Positions 44,779 to 56,060 of a stretch of 64,000 nucleotides of DNA are shown piece after piece (position 1 is the first letter of the stretch; each line of letters begins with the position of its first letter). The stretch covers positions 4,404,001-4,468,000 of the forward strand of contig NC_079883.1 of NCBI RefSeq assembly GCF_029227915.1, in the 5' to 3' direction. This stretch comes from Hydractinia symbiolongicarpus. Lineage: Eukaryota > Cnidaria > Hydrozoa > Anthoathecata > Hydractiniidae. The notes beneath the pieces are model-generated. The model did no database searches and was not told where the DNA came from. It saw only the letters and a list, made by a program, of their open reading frames with translations. Both the position numbers and the translations under genes were made by a program.

Positions 44779-46890
44779 TAGAACAAATACTACGCAAACA
44801 AGGCGCTAACTAAAAGGTATCTATCTATCTTGGTATTATATGGATGGCACCAACTAAAATATAAAAATCGGTGCTAATCTGTTTTCTTAACAGATGAGTG
44901 AGTAATAAGATTTCCTCTTTAATAATTATAGCATTTAAAATTCAATACGTTTGTGTAAAACTCTGATCACAATAATTTACAGGGCCAACTGCTTTCGAAA
45001 TACGATTAAAGATATATCTGTGTTTAAATGGCTTTTTATGACGTTATCAACCCATTCATTCTGAAACGGATTGGGTGAATCGGGTTTAGAGCACGCACGT
45101 ACCACGTATCTCCGCGGGAAATGACGTCATTTATTTTCACTATTTTTCACGTTATTTGCCTTAAAAAGGTAACCGCAATGCAATGGCTTCACCAATTTAA
45201 TTCAAAACATTAAAGTCGATTAATATACTAGTCCATAAGTCGTAAAAAATCCATTCAGGCAGAAAAACAATGAAAAAGATCGCGGTAGATGCAAAGATTT
45301 TGACGACGCCAGTGTTTATACAAAAATTTTTTAGAAATTTGTTAACGCGTTCAACCTTTGGTAAAGAGCTCAAATCTGTGACCAATATGCTATACAGGAT
45401 AATGCCTTTCTAACAAACAGTCAAGAAGATGTAAAAAGGAGTTAAAAATTTAGTTTATGAAAATTAATTTATCTGTTGTCTCTATCGTGTATAGCTTAAC
45501 ATTTTAATCAAATAATGCGTAAATGCATGCGCTTTCGACAAATGATTGAGAAGATAAAGGGGTTTAAATATTTGGTCCCTGGTGGCGCCTAGTAATCCAC
45601 GCCAGAGAAAACATCAGTTTTCTCTCCTTTCTAACGTCAGTCTTTGTAAGTAACAAAACAATTTAACAGGTAATATTTGGTCAATGATATTGCAAGAAAT
45701 AAAATCTACTTTGCAAAAGTCACAGACTGGCACAGTTTTTGTATTATTATATAGGACTAGTCGATAAGCCTGTGGAAAATACACTTGGCAAGTATATCTC
45801 CAAGTCTCAATGACGTAATCAATGACCCGTAGAGACAATGCAATTATAAATGGGCAAAGCAAAAAGTGATTCAGCTATTCTTTTTCAGGTAATGTCCGCT
45901 ACTTTCTTTGTTAAAGAATGGGCGTTTTCCAAGACAACAACAATTCCCCTCGAAAAGAATCTAAATGGCAGACACCCGCGAACAAACCACGAGGGAACGT
46001 TTATCATAAATATAAACCAACAATATGCAAAGTTATATAACGTTGATAATGTGATACATACCTGTGTGATTGCTCATAAAATAGAGCTCTGTCATTGATT
46101 TTACTCTCACTCTTTTGTCTCGTGTTTGTTTACAACATGCTGCCATTTTGAATTTCTATTTGTGACTATCTCTATTGTTGTATTGCGGAATTCCCGCCGC
46201 TGACGACAGCATATCGAGACCTTTATAACTATATATGTTTGAATTTTATTTTTAACAGGTTATAAGGTTTAAAAATTTGCTGATGTAAGTAAACCCGCAA
46301 AAAAAATATGCAAATAAGAATTTTTCAATTGCACTGTATATTATAAAGTTCCAGCATCATTTGTAACTTTTATTTGATGAAGAGTAATAAAGTGAAAACG
46401 AACAGAAAAAGATTTTGTCACTTTCGGACTTTCATTTGCAGTCCTATGCGAAAAACGTTAGTCTTATATTAGGGAAACAAATAATTTCTGCGGCGAATAA
46501 ATTCAGGTAAGTTTTTTCATGCAAGTAATTGTCCAATATTGTATTATATTGATTTCGAAATATATTTCAATTCAACATGAATCATCATCAGTCAAAATAA
46601 AATAAATCATGAAACGGTGAATGCGCGGATTCCCGTAAGTCCCGTAAGTCCACCAGCCGGTATTGTTGAATATATACAAGAAAAGTATCGACAGAGTAAA
46701 TTCTCCTCTCGAATGATTTTAGACATACGATTTTTTTTTTGGAAGACATGAGACATTATGGTGATTACTCTGATCTAAAAATACTCACCTCGCCTCAAAG
46801 TTTAGGCCTCACTCAAAGTTGACGTGTGGCACTTATTTTGAGCTGTTGACCTTGATTTTGACATATGGTATTAGTTCCCAATCACGTCAA
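44779..46890. other. Noncoding stretch, nothing recognised
   Basis: Short frames at 45197-45385, 45614-45862 and 45850-46098 have no recognisable motifs. 46640-46660 has a direct duplication of CCCGTAAGT. Confidence 0.4.
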
Positions 46891-47180
46891 TCACGTGGTT
46901 CCACAGGCCCAGACAGGTGGCCATTGGTCTAGTCCTTGCAGTTTTAATGGACTACAAAGTCCCAAGTCGTTTCCTTTAGCGCTAGGCCTTTAAATCCCAC
47001 CTAACTACGTGCGAAGGCCTGCAAGAGCTGTAGTATGGCTTTGTGATGCCTAATAGAGGTCCTACACGTAAATCACGTGGTTCCAAGCATCAAGAAAGGT
47101 GGCCAACTATCTAGTCTTTCCAGTCTCAATGGACTATGATGTCCAAAGTCGTTTTTCCTACCGCCAGGCTTAGGAACACG
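46891..47180. repeat. Diverged tandem duplication, 182-bp period
   Basis: TCACGTGGTTCC starts at 46891 and again at 47073. It is followed in both by AGGTGGCCA, TCTAGTC and AATGGACTA--A-GTCC-AAGTCGTTT. Two copies, about 75-80 % alike by eye. Confidence 0.7.
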
Positions 47181-47789
47181 GCTTATAATCGTTAAACGTC
47201 AACTCGTAAGTTAAATTCTTCGATAAATCAGATTGATTGAAGGGCATATTACTCTTAGTGTTTTAAAGCTGTTTATTTGTTTACTTGTTTGTTTACTTTT
47301 GTTTTGTCAATGTCTGTACTTGCGTTCTCCCTTCTCCTACCGCCTTTTATTCTTTTCTTAGTCTAACTTTGAGCGATCTAATACTATCCTCCCTCACATT
47401 TTTTGATCCTTGATTTTTTGTCATGGGCTTACTTATCTGTTTTTAACTTATATTCTCTCATATTTTGAATTTTCTGACGAATAGCGATGTAATGTCGATG
47501 TGCAGAAATATTGAAAAAAAAATTCATTGAAAAAAAAATTCAACCGTCAATTAAATTCTCCTGCAAATATTCAAACAAATGTATTGAATTTTTAGATGTT
47601 ATTGTTATTAAGGAAAGCAACTGACCCATTTGTTAAGAAAACAGATTTGCACCAGTTTTTCTATTTTAGTACGTACCAACCATATCATACCTAAATAAAT
47701 AGTTACTTTTTGGTTAGCGCCTCGATTACGTCGTGTTGGTTCTGGCGAAAGTGTTTTTCAGTAACGGGATTCCGGTTTAGAAAGTTAGC

Positions 47790-48310
47790 TCTGTGAGGCT
47801 ACAAAAAAAAAATTGTAGAGGTCAACAGATCTAATTCCTTAAACTGTGAAGGTAATTGTGATGTTAAAGGCAAGATATTATTATTGCAAGACCAATCGCA
47901 AAAACTGCAAAAACGTTGTGCTAGCTTGATAATGGAATTTGCACTTTCTATCGTCTTCGTCATAACAAGATGTACCATCAGCAAACTGGCAAATCGTACC
48001 ATGAACTATGTCGTGTTAGCCTGTAACGTATAGGTCAAAACTGAACAAGCCCTGTTGTTGAGGAACAATCATCGATTTAGAAGTATTGACGTCGGTTTCA
48101 TAATAAGAAAAGATCCATAATAAAGCCGGTTCAGGAAGTCCAAGATGGTGCAGTTTTGTTAAAATAGTTTTAGAACAGACTGTATCGAACGTCTTGCAAT
48201 GGTAAGAAACATGGGAAGTATCACTTCACTTTTCTCTTTGGTTTTGTAATATGATCACGAATTTTCAGATTAGTGGTGTAGGTAGTTGACTGGTGTTTTC
48301 TAAATCCAGA
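47790..48310 (-). pseudogene. Non-LTR reverse transcriptase fragment
   Basis: Minus-strand frames give MSGFRKHQSTTYT (RT region of 'GFR--hST'), then a KTFDTVCSKTILTKLHHLGLPEPALLWIF stretch, with the catalytic Asp region, and further on FADGTSCYDEDDRK in place of the F/YADD box. Several frameshifts separate them. It is a decayed internal fragment, Jockey-superfamily-like. Confidence 0.55.
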
Positions 48311-48654
48311 CATACAATATGAATTTATTTATTATCTATTATCGTTACTGTTTCATCGTCAACCAGTAGTAATTATGTGCAGTGTAAAATAATAAACATT
48401 TTAACTAGGTATTTCAATAAAATTTCTAATTACTTAAGCAGGACACGACAAGTTGGCAGAGAAGGACAATAAATTTTATAATTGCAAGCGTTATATTTAA
48501 TCGTTACGCAAACTAATCAAAATACACTCACAATATTTATGCAACTCAACTTATTTTGAAAAATATGTATATATCGTATCACTCTTTAGTCGATAATGAC
48601 TAGTGGATACTAACTTTGCAAGGTAGTGCTATTTTCTCGGATTGCATCGTAATC

Positions 48655-48745
48655 ACCGTTTTAATAATACCAGTTGTCTACCTGTTCAAAATGGTTGCAC
48701 GCAGCTTGATATCAGGACCAGGGCCAGGAGAAATATTAAATTACT
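48655..48745. repeat. Interspersed repeat copy B, distal piece
   Basis: Reverse complement of about 44165-44255, sharing ATACCAGTTGTCTACCTGTT and GGTTGCACGC. It is separated from the rest of copy B (49650-49966) by about 900 bp that include a Penelope-like fragment. Confidence 0.6.
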
Positions 48746-49020
48746 TTGAGAACAACGAATGACTGAATAGCGATGCAAGAAATATGCAAGATAGGCAAAC
48801 TGGCCGTAGATTTTTTTACAGCTTAACGGCTAGACTCTTTAATAATAGCTGTATTCCGTCTGTCTTTCTCTGCGCAAGCAAAAACAGTCGTGTTAAGGAA
48901 ACGCGAAATGTGTTAAATAAAGGACGGGCGAACCCCTGGATAAATCCACGGGCTGTCGACTAGTCCTGTGTACGCTAATTCCATCTGTTCGTAACATCCA
49001 AAATGGATGATTAATGGATA

Positions 49021-49500
49021 ATTAAGGAGTACCATCATTGAAAGCACCTGTGGCGAAGCCTATGCAAAGCGGCTTAGTGTACAAAATAACGTGTTCAAGA
49101 TGTCTATCGTGTTATGTGGGGCAGACTACCCGACATCTTCTAACCCGTATTTCAAGACATGTAATGTGGAGCTATCAATCAATCATGCAGAAATAAAGAC
49201 AAAATCGATTAAGTCGGAATATCATTTAATGACACTGGAGGCACTTTTCATTCGGGAAATAAAGCCTAAAATAAACACAAAGGACGAGTTTAAAAGCCGT
49301 GAATTAGTAATAAAAGTTTAATTATGACTTATCCCTCATGGGAGTTTTAATCATTTAATACCTTTGAACTTGTGTATAGTGTATGTAGGTAAATGTTGAT
49401 ATGTGATGTGAATACTTTTTATTTAGCAGTTTTACTGTTTATATACTTTTACTTATAGCCTGATGATGAAGTAATACTTCGAAATATATTGCTAAAATAA
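49021..49500 (+). pseudogene. Penelope-like element 3' fragment (GIY-YIG endonuclease end)
   Basis: In shifting frames, LVYKITCSRCLSCYVGQTTRHLLTRI (about 49072-49150) gives the start of a GIY-YIG nuclease: 'VYKI...CYVGQT'. The frame 49091-49321 then ends with KSEYHLMTLEALFIREIKPKINTKDEFKSRELVIKV, a typical PLE C-terminus. The 3' tail (CCTGATGATGAAGTAATACTTCGAAATATATTGC, about 49459-49490) fits PLE 3' UTRs. It is 5' truncated and frameshifted. Confidence 0.7.
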
Positions 49501-49649
49501 ACATATTACATTGTTGTCTTGCATACTATGTTGACAATTAAGGAGTAATTAATTTTTTTTGTTTGCTCAATGCATTTTTATTGTTATAAATAATTACGGG
49601 AAATTAAAATTGCTTTTATTTGGTTTTGTCTTTGTCTATTTCGTTTGAA

Positions 49650-49966
49650 ACGCTTTAATTACTCCCGCCTTTTTCACATAATTAAGAAAAACAATTTGTG
49701 ATAAGAGAAAAAAATAAATTTAAACTTTTATAGTTAACAAATCGTTTTAAATAAAAAAGAATATTTATACAAAGACTGTTGAGAAAGAACATAGATTTTC
49801 AATTTATTTAGTTTTTCCACAACTAGGTATCAAGAATTTAGATTTTGTGTTCCACAAGTGCATTATTTTACGAGTCAAGGAATTAGTGTCGTAATTTCAA
49901 GGGAGCGGGCTAAGCAATCTCTTTAGACGAATGCCTTTGAGAATGTTCCAAAAAATTATTTCTTTT
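49650..49966. repeat. Interspersed repeat copy B, proximal piece
   Basis: Reverse complement of about 43850-44160; shares TTGTGATAAGAGAAAAAA and GAGATTGCTTAGCC (inverted). It directly adjoins arm 2 of the inverted duplication. Confidence 0.65.
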
Positions 49967-50465
49967 GTTTATTTTAATTTCCTTCCAAATTAAGCAAAAA
50001 CATTTCTTGACTGATTAGGGATGCGCGGAATAAATCGTGATGAAAGTTGAATTGGACGAAAAAGGAGAACAATTGCTAACATAAAAGACAACATTAATCT
50101 CTTTCACATTTATATATATTAAGAAAAAAAATTAATTTGTGTTTAAACTGACCTAACAATATATCCTTTCTATAAAATACTATTTAAATAAACACTCTAC
50201 TAGACTTGCAAACGAAAATTGTGGGTAATTTTCAATAGTAGCATACTTTTTACTATGAAATAGTAACAAACATGTACTTTTAAATCAGTAAACAACAACT
50301 TAGGGTTCTGGATGCTAATAAGACAACGTACACAGTGTTACCGACTTGCAATGTGATCGTAACTTTCACTAGACGCACTTTATACAAAGAATACTTTGAG
50401 AAAAATGTCATTCAAATACAAGCATTACAGATAGAATACAATAAAAAATCGTCTAACGAGAATAA

Positions 50466-50689
50466 AACGAACGAACGAACGAACGAACGAACGAACGAAC
50501 GAACGAACGAACGAACGAACGAACGAACGAACGAACGAACGAACGAACGAACGAACGAACGAACGAACGAACGAACGAACGAACGAACGAACGAACGAAC
50601 GAACGAACGAACGAACGAACGAACGAACGAACGAACGAACGAACGAACGAACGAACGAACGAACGAACGAACGAACGAACGAACGAACG
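50466..50689. repeat. (AACG)n microsatellite, 56 units
   Basis: A perfect 224-nt array. On the minus strand it reads (CGTT)n and fuses in frame to the last exon of the PAN/EGF gene, giving an artificial FVRS repeat. Confidence 0.98.
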
Positions 50690-50695
50690 CGTTGT

Positions 50696-52634
50696 AACCT
50701 GCTATGTTATAGTAACCAAGATAAATGTGATATTTTCGATCAGGATAGAGTATAAGGTTTTCATCATTTGTGATGGCTACACCAATATTGTCCTTGTTGT
50801 CATAATTTCTACTGCTATCACAGCCCCAATTTGTTCGAGTTCCTGCACCACAAGTTACACCAGATCCACCCACGTGAACCAATTTTATAGCAGTGATAAT
50901 TCCGTCCTCGGGAATTTCAAATGTTCCAAACTGGTTTGCACGGGTTTCAAAGCACACAGAACGCGTCAGTAAAATCCATTTTTCTAAAAAAATGACATTT
51001 CTATATATATTAACATTGATAACGAGAAAAGTTACAAAAAATTTGAATCTAAAAGCGTTTTTAAAATAATGAATTGTGTCTTTCTTGTGGCAAAGCGAGA
51101 CTGCCTTGCTTGCTTCACATTGTATATAAAAAACGAACACGTATTGTGAAAAGAAGTAACACGTAGCATATCTTATAAGTAGTCCTTTATTTGACGGTCT
51201 AAAGATACGCAAAATAGCTGTTATCAAAATATATATGACAGGTAAAATGTCGATGTCCGGTATTTTAGTTCTCTAAGTTGAATATTTTGATATTATTTGT
51301 TTCAATTTTCCCATTAGCTCGTATGTAGGGACTCCTTTTGATCATGTCAGTGTTAATTTTAGTCCACCTATATTGAAAGTTTGTTATTGCCAAGCGCCGC
51401 CTTTAGAATTTCGCCAGAGACGCTATCGCGTTATAAATCCCCTTGTGGCTATTCATTTTATTTTACAAAATGTAAACATATGCACTGCATCCTTCATTTT
51501 GGTTTAAAGCTAAAACAGATGACGCATGATTTTTCCATTTCCAAGTACTTCTTTGACATTATTTTATTTTTGTTTTATATATACAGCACGTGTTTCCTAG
51601 TGTGATGCGATAGAATGGTAAGCGGTTATGAAGCATGCTTCGTAATTGTAATCTAGGGAACCATTACCGTTATAAAGCTTTAAACTCAAAACATGACTGA
51701 AACGGGTAAAAAACGTATTAAAATATATCCTTCGATGATTCATTTTGTCATCAAGCCAAGTTCTATATTATATTCAGTACAATAACTTTAAAAAAACTGG
51801 TAGGACACGATGTTCTCCTCACACAAATTCAAGGGTTTTTATGTTAACCATGCAACATAAATATCATAGTAGAGAAAAATGAGGAAAAAATTCGAAGTTA
51901 CCTTTACAGTGACACTTGTACCCCTTTACATCACAAGTATCCACACATCTTCCAAATTTACAAGGTTTCTTCTCCAAACAAACAGGACCCAACTAAATTA
52001 AAGAAACTTAAATTTAAGGCTAGTAAATATCTTCTTATGTTTATAATGTACAGTCATTAAGTGAAAAGATAGAAAAAAGACACGCAAAGACAGGTAAGAA
52101 TAATCATAAAAAAAATTAATTTTTTTTTTCTATTCTCTTCAAGTAACAGATTGTTCGCAAGTATGTTAAAAAATTAAGTATATTCAGATTTTTTTCTCAG
52201 TTGTTTTTTAGCCTAAAAGGGTATAATATTAGGCAAATAACATTAAAGAAAGTTCATGCTTTCTTTTAACAACAATAATCCTAGGAAAATAATCTCACAT
52301 TTTGTTCGTTTTCAGTTGTCTCATAGTGCACCCATCCAACTGTGTCCTGTAAAATTGTTTCATTGTCAGCACTGGTAGAATGATGTATTCTGCATTGCGA
52401 ATAATGAAGTATGTAGCTAAATGATTTACATTTCGGATAGTGCATGCATATTTCCAAGCAGCGATTAAGAAGGATATTCTCAACCAACGAATACACAGTA
52501 TTTTTAAGTAGGGTATTTTCAAATACAACATTGAAGTTAGCATACAACTTGTTGCAAGAATCCAAGCGTAGTATATCCCCTTTGCCAATACATACAACAC
52601 ACAAAAGTATTATTAAAATATCCCGTAAGAACAT
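50696..52634 (-). CDS. Secreted PAN + EGF + cnidarian extracellular-domain protein, 3' end replaced by microsatellite
   Basis: Three exons join in frame. Exon 1 is 52634-52299, exon 2 is 51992-51902 and exon 3 begins at 50983. Exon 1 encodes a signal peptide (FLRDILIILLCVVCIGKG) and a PAN/apple-type region (LDSCNKLY, CLEICMHYPKCKS, SQCRIHHSTSADN). Exon 2 is one EGF-like module (CLEKKPC...CVDTCDVKGYKCHCK). Exon 3 has CFETRANQFGTFEIPEDG, TNWGCDSSRNYDN and YHIYLGYYNIAGYNA, a domain common in cnidarian secreted proteins that is otherwise undescribed. Exon boundaries use acceptors tttag and donors gtgaga and gtaact. After YNA the (CGTT)n array takes over, so the last third of the domain is lost; the open frame through the array is an artefact unless expressed. 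It is better preserved than its paralogue at 16352. Confidence 0.7.
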
Positions 52635-52710
52635 TATTCTGAATTGTGTTTTTTATTCACTGTTGAACTTTTAAATTGCACTGGTACTTCCTAGAAGAAT
52701 TACGTTAAAA

Positions 52711-53401
52711 TGATGCTTCATTTTTATTTTTTACGTAAAAGTGCTGTTTTTTTTTGTTGTTTTTCTCATTATTAATTAATCATCTCTCTATCCAGAAATA
52801 GCCACAAAGTACTGTGGTAATTCGCTTTATTTGTTTAATTCAAAAGATAGAATTTTCTTCTTGAATTAAAGCAATAAATTATGCAGTTATGTTCCTTTAT
52901 TATTATCATGTTGAAGGATCCATATAAGCTGTTAGCTGTTGAGTGACAAACTTTAAAATATACCCCTTTTATTTCCGATCCTGGTAATAATTATCAGTGA
53001 GATCTGGTGTCTTACGGCAGATACAGCTTGTTTAGTCAAGAAACCAGGGTAAGACCAGTTTTTGGTGGGGATTTGAAAGTATGCCTAAAATCTATCGTAT
53101 CAAACGATCAATATTATCTAAACACGAGTTAAAGCATCTATACTGCAGATAACCTATGTTGCATCTTCACCCTGATCTTTTGATCATCAAAGTCTGCAGC
53201 GCAGTTAGTTCGCCTGAACTAACTGCGCTGCAGGAAATAATCTTTTCTCCATTCTAAAACCTGTATTTCCTGCATTTAATAAAACTTTTAAATTTTTAAT
53301 TGTTTCGAACAAATCATAAAATAAAGCAATTCATTTACTAATTTATTTACTAATTGTGTTTATTAACTATTTATAGTTATTTAAATTTATTTTACGCCTT
53401 T
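52711..53401. other. Noncoding, nothing recognised except a short palindrome
   Basis: An inverted pair CTGCAGCGCAGTTAGTTC / GAACTAACTGCGCTGCAG at 53194-53233 forms a perfect stem of 18 bp. No gene recognised. Confidence 0.5.
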
Positions 53402-54279
53402 TTAAATTTTATTATTACGTATGCTATTTGATGTAGTCAACTGGGACACCTCGATCTGGTCCCATTCATAGATAGTTCCAGATCCTGCAAGTTTATTATA
53501 TAGTATCTCAAACTGCATATTAGCAAAATTATGAAAATATTGTTTAGAATATTCACACTTGATGTACTTCTGCACAGCAAAACGATACAAAATAAAGAAT
53601 AAAACTTCCATTCTCGGCTAAAATACCTTTCTTAGCCTAAATCAATAACAAGCTAACTTCATTGCCCATAAGAATTAGACAATTTCCTACATCGACCGTT
53701 GTGCCGTGATTAACAAAAGTATTGCTGTTCCACCAGTCCATAAAAATATGACAGCTTTTCAATCTCAACAATACTCTCCTCCATTAATACATCAGAAGGT
53801 AATTCGTCCCTTAGAAGTGGCAGGTACTTCCCTAATCTTTTTAACAATCCCTCTGCTTTTTCTTATATATGATCTGAATCAAATGATTTCCAAATCAAAA
53901 CGTTTTATTCGCAGAAAAAAAATTGAATAAAGTGGTTATGGCTTAATACTTGCTTCAATTTGTGGTCTGGACCCTTAGCAATTAACTTGCTTATAAGGAG
54001 GAGGAAGGGAACGTTTCTGACGCCACTGCAGCATCGTGTCCTGTTATTGACATGGTGGATACCACACAAGAACATGGCATCACCACGGTTCATTCCGGTG
54101 TAACGGTGGAGAATTATTTCGCAAAGAAGATGGAGGCAATGAAGAGAGCAAGAAACAATAAATCCAATTTTTGCAAGTTTTTTACAAATTACTTTTTAAA
54201 TTTGTTCGCATCAAAGCGTTCCAAAAATTTCTTCACGTTTTCCAATTGTTTTATTCACAATGCTGAAGTGTTATTATAA
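53402..54279 (-). pseudogene. Cysteine-protease-like remnant, tandem copy 1
   Basis: The part 53490-53950 is a direct duplicate of 54320-54775. On the minus strand it encodes VPATSKGRITF, then LPSDVLMEE-IVEIEKLS and the frame MEVLFFILYRFAVQKY. By comparison with copy 2 this is the downstream part of a transposon- or virus-related protein with a C76-like cysteine protease start. Broken by stops; not functional. Confidence 0.35.
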
Positions 54280-54319
54280 CTTCTATTTTATATTATATTT
54301 TAGAACACAAATTTTCCCG

Positions 54320-54925
54320 CAACTTTAACATGTAGTATCTCAAACTGGATACTGGCAAAATTAGCAAAATATTGTTTGGAATATTGACACTTGATGTACC
54401 TTCTTCTGTACAACAAAAATAAAAAATAAAAGAATAGGGCTTTCATTCTTGCGTAAAATATCTTTCCTAGCCTAAATCAATGAAAAGTTGATTTCATTGG
54501 CCATAAAATTTAAACCATTTCCATGTCAACAGTTGTGTCGTTAATGACAAAACAATTGCTCAGTTCCATCAATCCATTGAAGCATGATAGCTTTTTAATC
54601 TCAACAATGCTCCTCGATTAATACATTAGAAGGTAATTCGTCCAGTAGAAGTCGCCGGAAATTTCTGAATCTTATAAACAAACATCTCCTTTTTCTAATA
54701 TGCAATCTGAATTAAATGATTTCCAAAACCTTTTTAATCACAGAAAAACAAAATTGAATACAGTGCATTGCTAGCACATTGCATACCGCTACTTTCACCA
54801 AATCTAGGGTCGTCTTCATGAAAAGAACTCAGCACTATTTCTTGGTGTATTGGGGAAAGGCCCGGTACAGGATCTACCAAAGTCGAACTAATTATCGCAT
54901 GTATATGATTATAAAGCATGATATA
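54320..54925 (-). pseudogene. Cysteine-protease-like remnant, tandem copy 2
   Basis: The frame 54919-54734 reads ...IVLSSFHEDDPRFGESSGMQ and CASNALYSILFF. The order SFH--D-RFG---G-QC--NAL--I resembles the catalytic cysteine region of peptidase C76-type (herpesvirus tegument protease-like) domains that also occur in transposon-encoded proteins. The continuation on the minus strand (FPATSTGRITF and so on) is broken. It is the partner of the block at 53490-53950. Confidence 0.4.
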
Positions 54926-56032
54926 TTAACAGTTAGTAAGTTTTCTAAAAGTTTTGCCTGTTTGCTATATAGTTACCAAAAAACAATGCACTAAAACTAA
55001 TAAGAATGACCAGACCAGAGTAATCGGTAGCTAGTACAATGGACAATTATATATTTTCCGAATTCTTGAGTATATTTTATTAACCAGTCTTGTACTAATA
55101 CCAACAGTATACTAATTTACATGTGGTTAACCAGTGTACTGTTGACCAATTTTCACAATTTAGTTTAGTGTTAGTGTCAATCTAACCAACAAATCTCAAT
55201 TCTTGATACGTGTGATTAATCGCTTTAATTCGTATAAGAATTTGAAAACGTGCAGAAGAAAATGCAATATATAAGGCAGTGCCTTATCTCAAGCTCCCCA
55301 AAAATAATTATTTTGTTATGATAAAATTCCTTTCCTAAAAACAAAAAGAAAACTCAAACTTTTTGCTTCAGATTGGAACAAATGTAGTTATTAACAAATC
55401 ATATTTGAGAAATCAATTTTCAAAACCAATCAGATTTGAGAAAAAAGTCTGCACTTCTCCGTTCAATGGATGATGTGAGTTTTCCAGTCGTTCTCGGTGT
55501 TGCTTAATTTTCCAAAAACTTCACGCTGACGGCTTGCTTACACTTTTTTGTCGCAGTATCTCACACTGCCCAAATAAAATTATTTGGCAAAAGTTATGAT
55601 TTCTTTTCTCAACTAACTTTTTACCCGTTAAATAATATTCCACGACTAAAATGCCTTACTAAAGTGACTATTCGACCACGTCCCAGAGCACAAAGGTGTC
55701 CCGTCTAAATATCTTAGGCGTAGAAAAAAACCTAGCGATGAAGTTAGGGACAATTTGTGGCTATTCTTGTTTTGCCTGGTAACCTTCATTGCATCCATTG
55801 ATCATGAAATGCCAATTTTACATAATTAAATAAATCAAAAAAATTCTATTGCCGCATACTATTCACGAAAAGATTTGACGGGAAAAAAAGTGACATATCT
55901 TGCAATAATTGGTCCTTTACGTAGTAAAATGTTTAAAAATAATTATTTTTACTGGCACGCGTAGAAAATTGGGAGAAAATCAAGTATAAAAAATATAGAG
56001 CCTGAATGCGCGTTAATAAAACCCCGTGGAAA
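54926..56032. other. Noncoding, nothing recognised
   Basis: AT-rich; no supported coding or repeat structure beyond short homopolymers. Confidence 0.4.
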
Positions 56033-56060
56033 AATCCACGGGGTCGCCCGTCCTTTAAAT
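56033..56060. repeat. Fold-back repeat family member 3
   Basis: CCGTGGAAAAATCCACGG followed by GGTCGCCCGTCCTTTA. Same family as 42782 and (inverted) 48918. Confidence 0.6.

Larger units (their letters stand above)
49985..52710. repeat. Inverted segmental duplication, arm 2 (partner 16275-19838)
   Basis: Reverse-complement partner of 16275-19838. Arm 2 lacks the 940-bp insertion of arm 1, carries an EGF exon that arm 1 lacks, and has a 224-bp tetranucleotide array in place of about 170 bp covering the end of the coding domain. Confidence 0.75.

Noticed and set aside
44555-44813. Open frames encoding PSVR or TDGR repeats on both strands
   Set aside because: They exist only because a perfect (ACGG)n array has no stop codon; no start context or flanking domain.
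45197-46098. Three short frames as candidate genes
   Set aside because: No recognisable domain, AT-driven composition, no splice or promoter support.
44609-50689. CRISPR-like arrays
   Set aside because: The repeats are simple tetranucleotides without spacers; the genome is eukaryotic.
50412-50697. FVRS repeat protein and the NERT repeat frame on the other strand
   Set aside because: Translation of the (AACG)n array. Only the part before the array (from 50696 upward on the minus strand) is a real exon.
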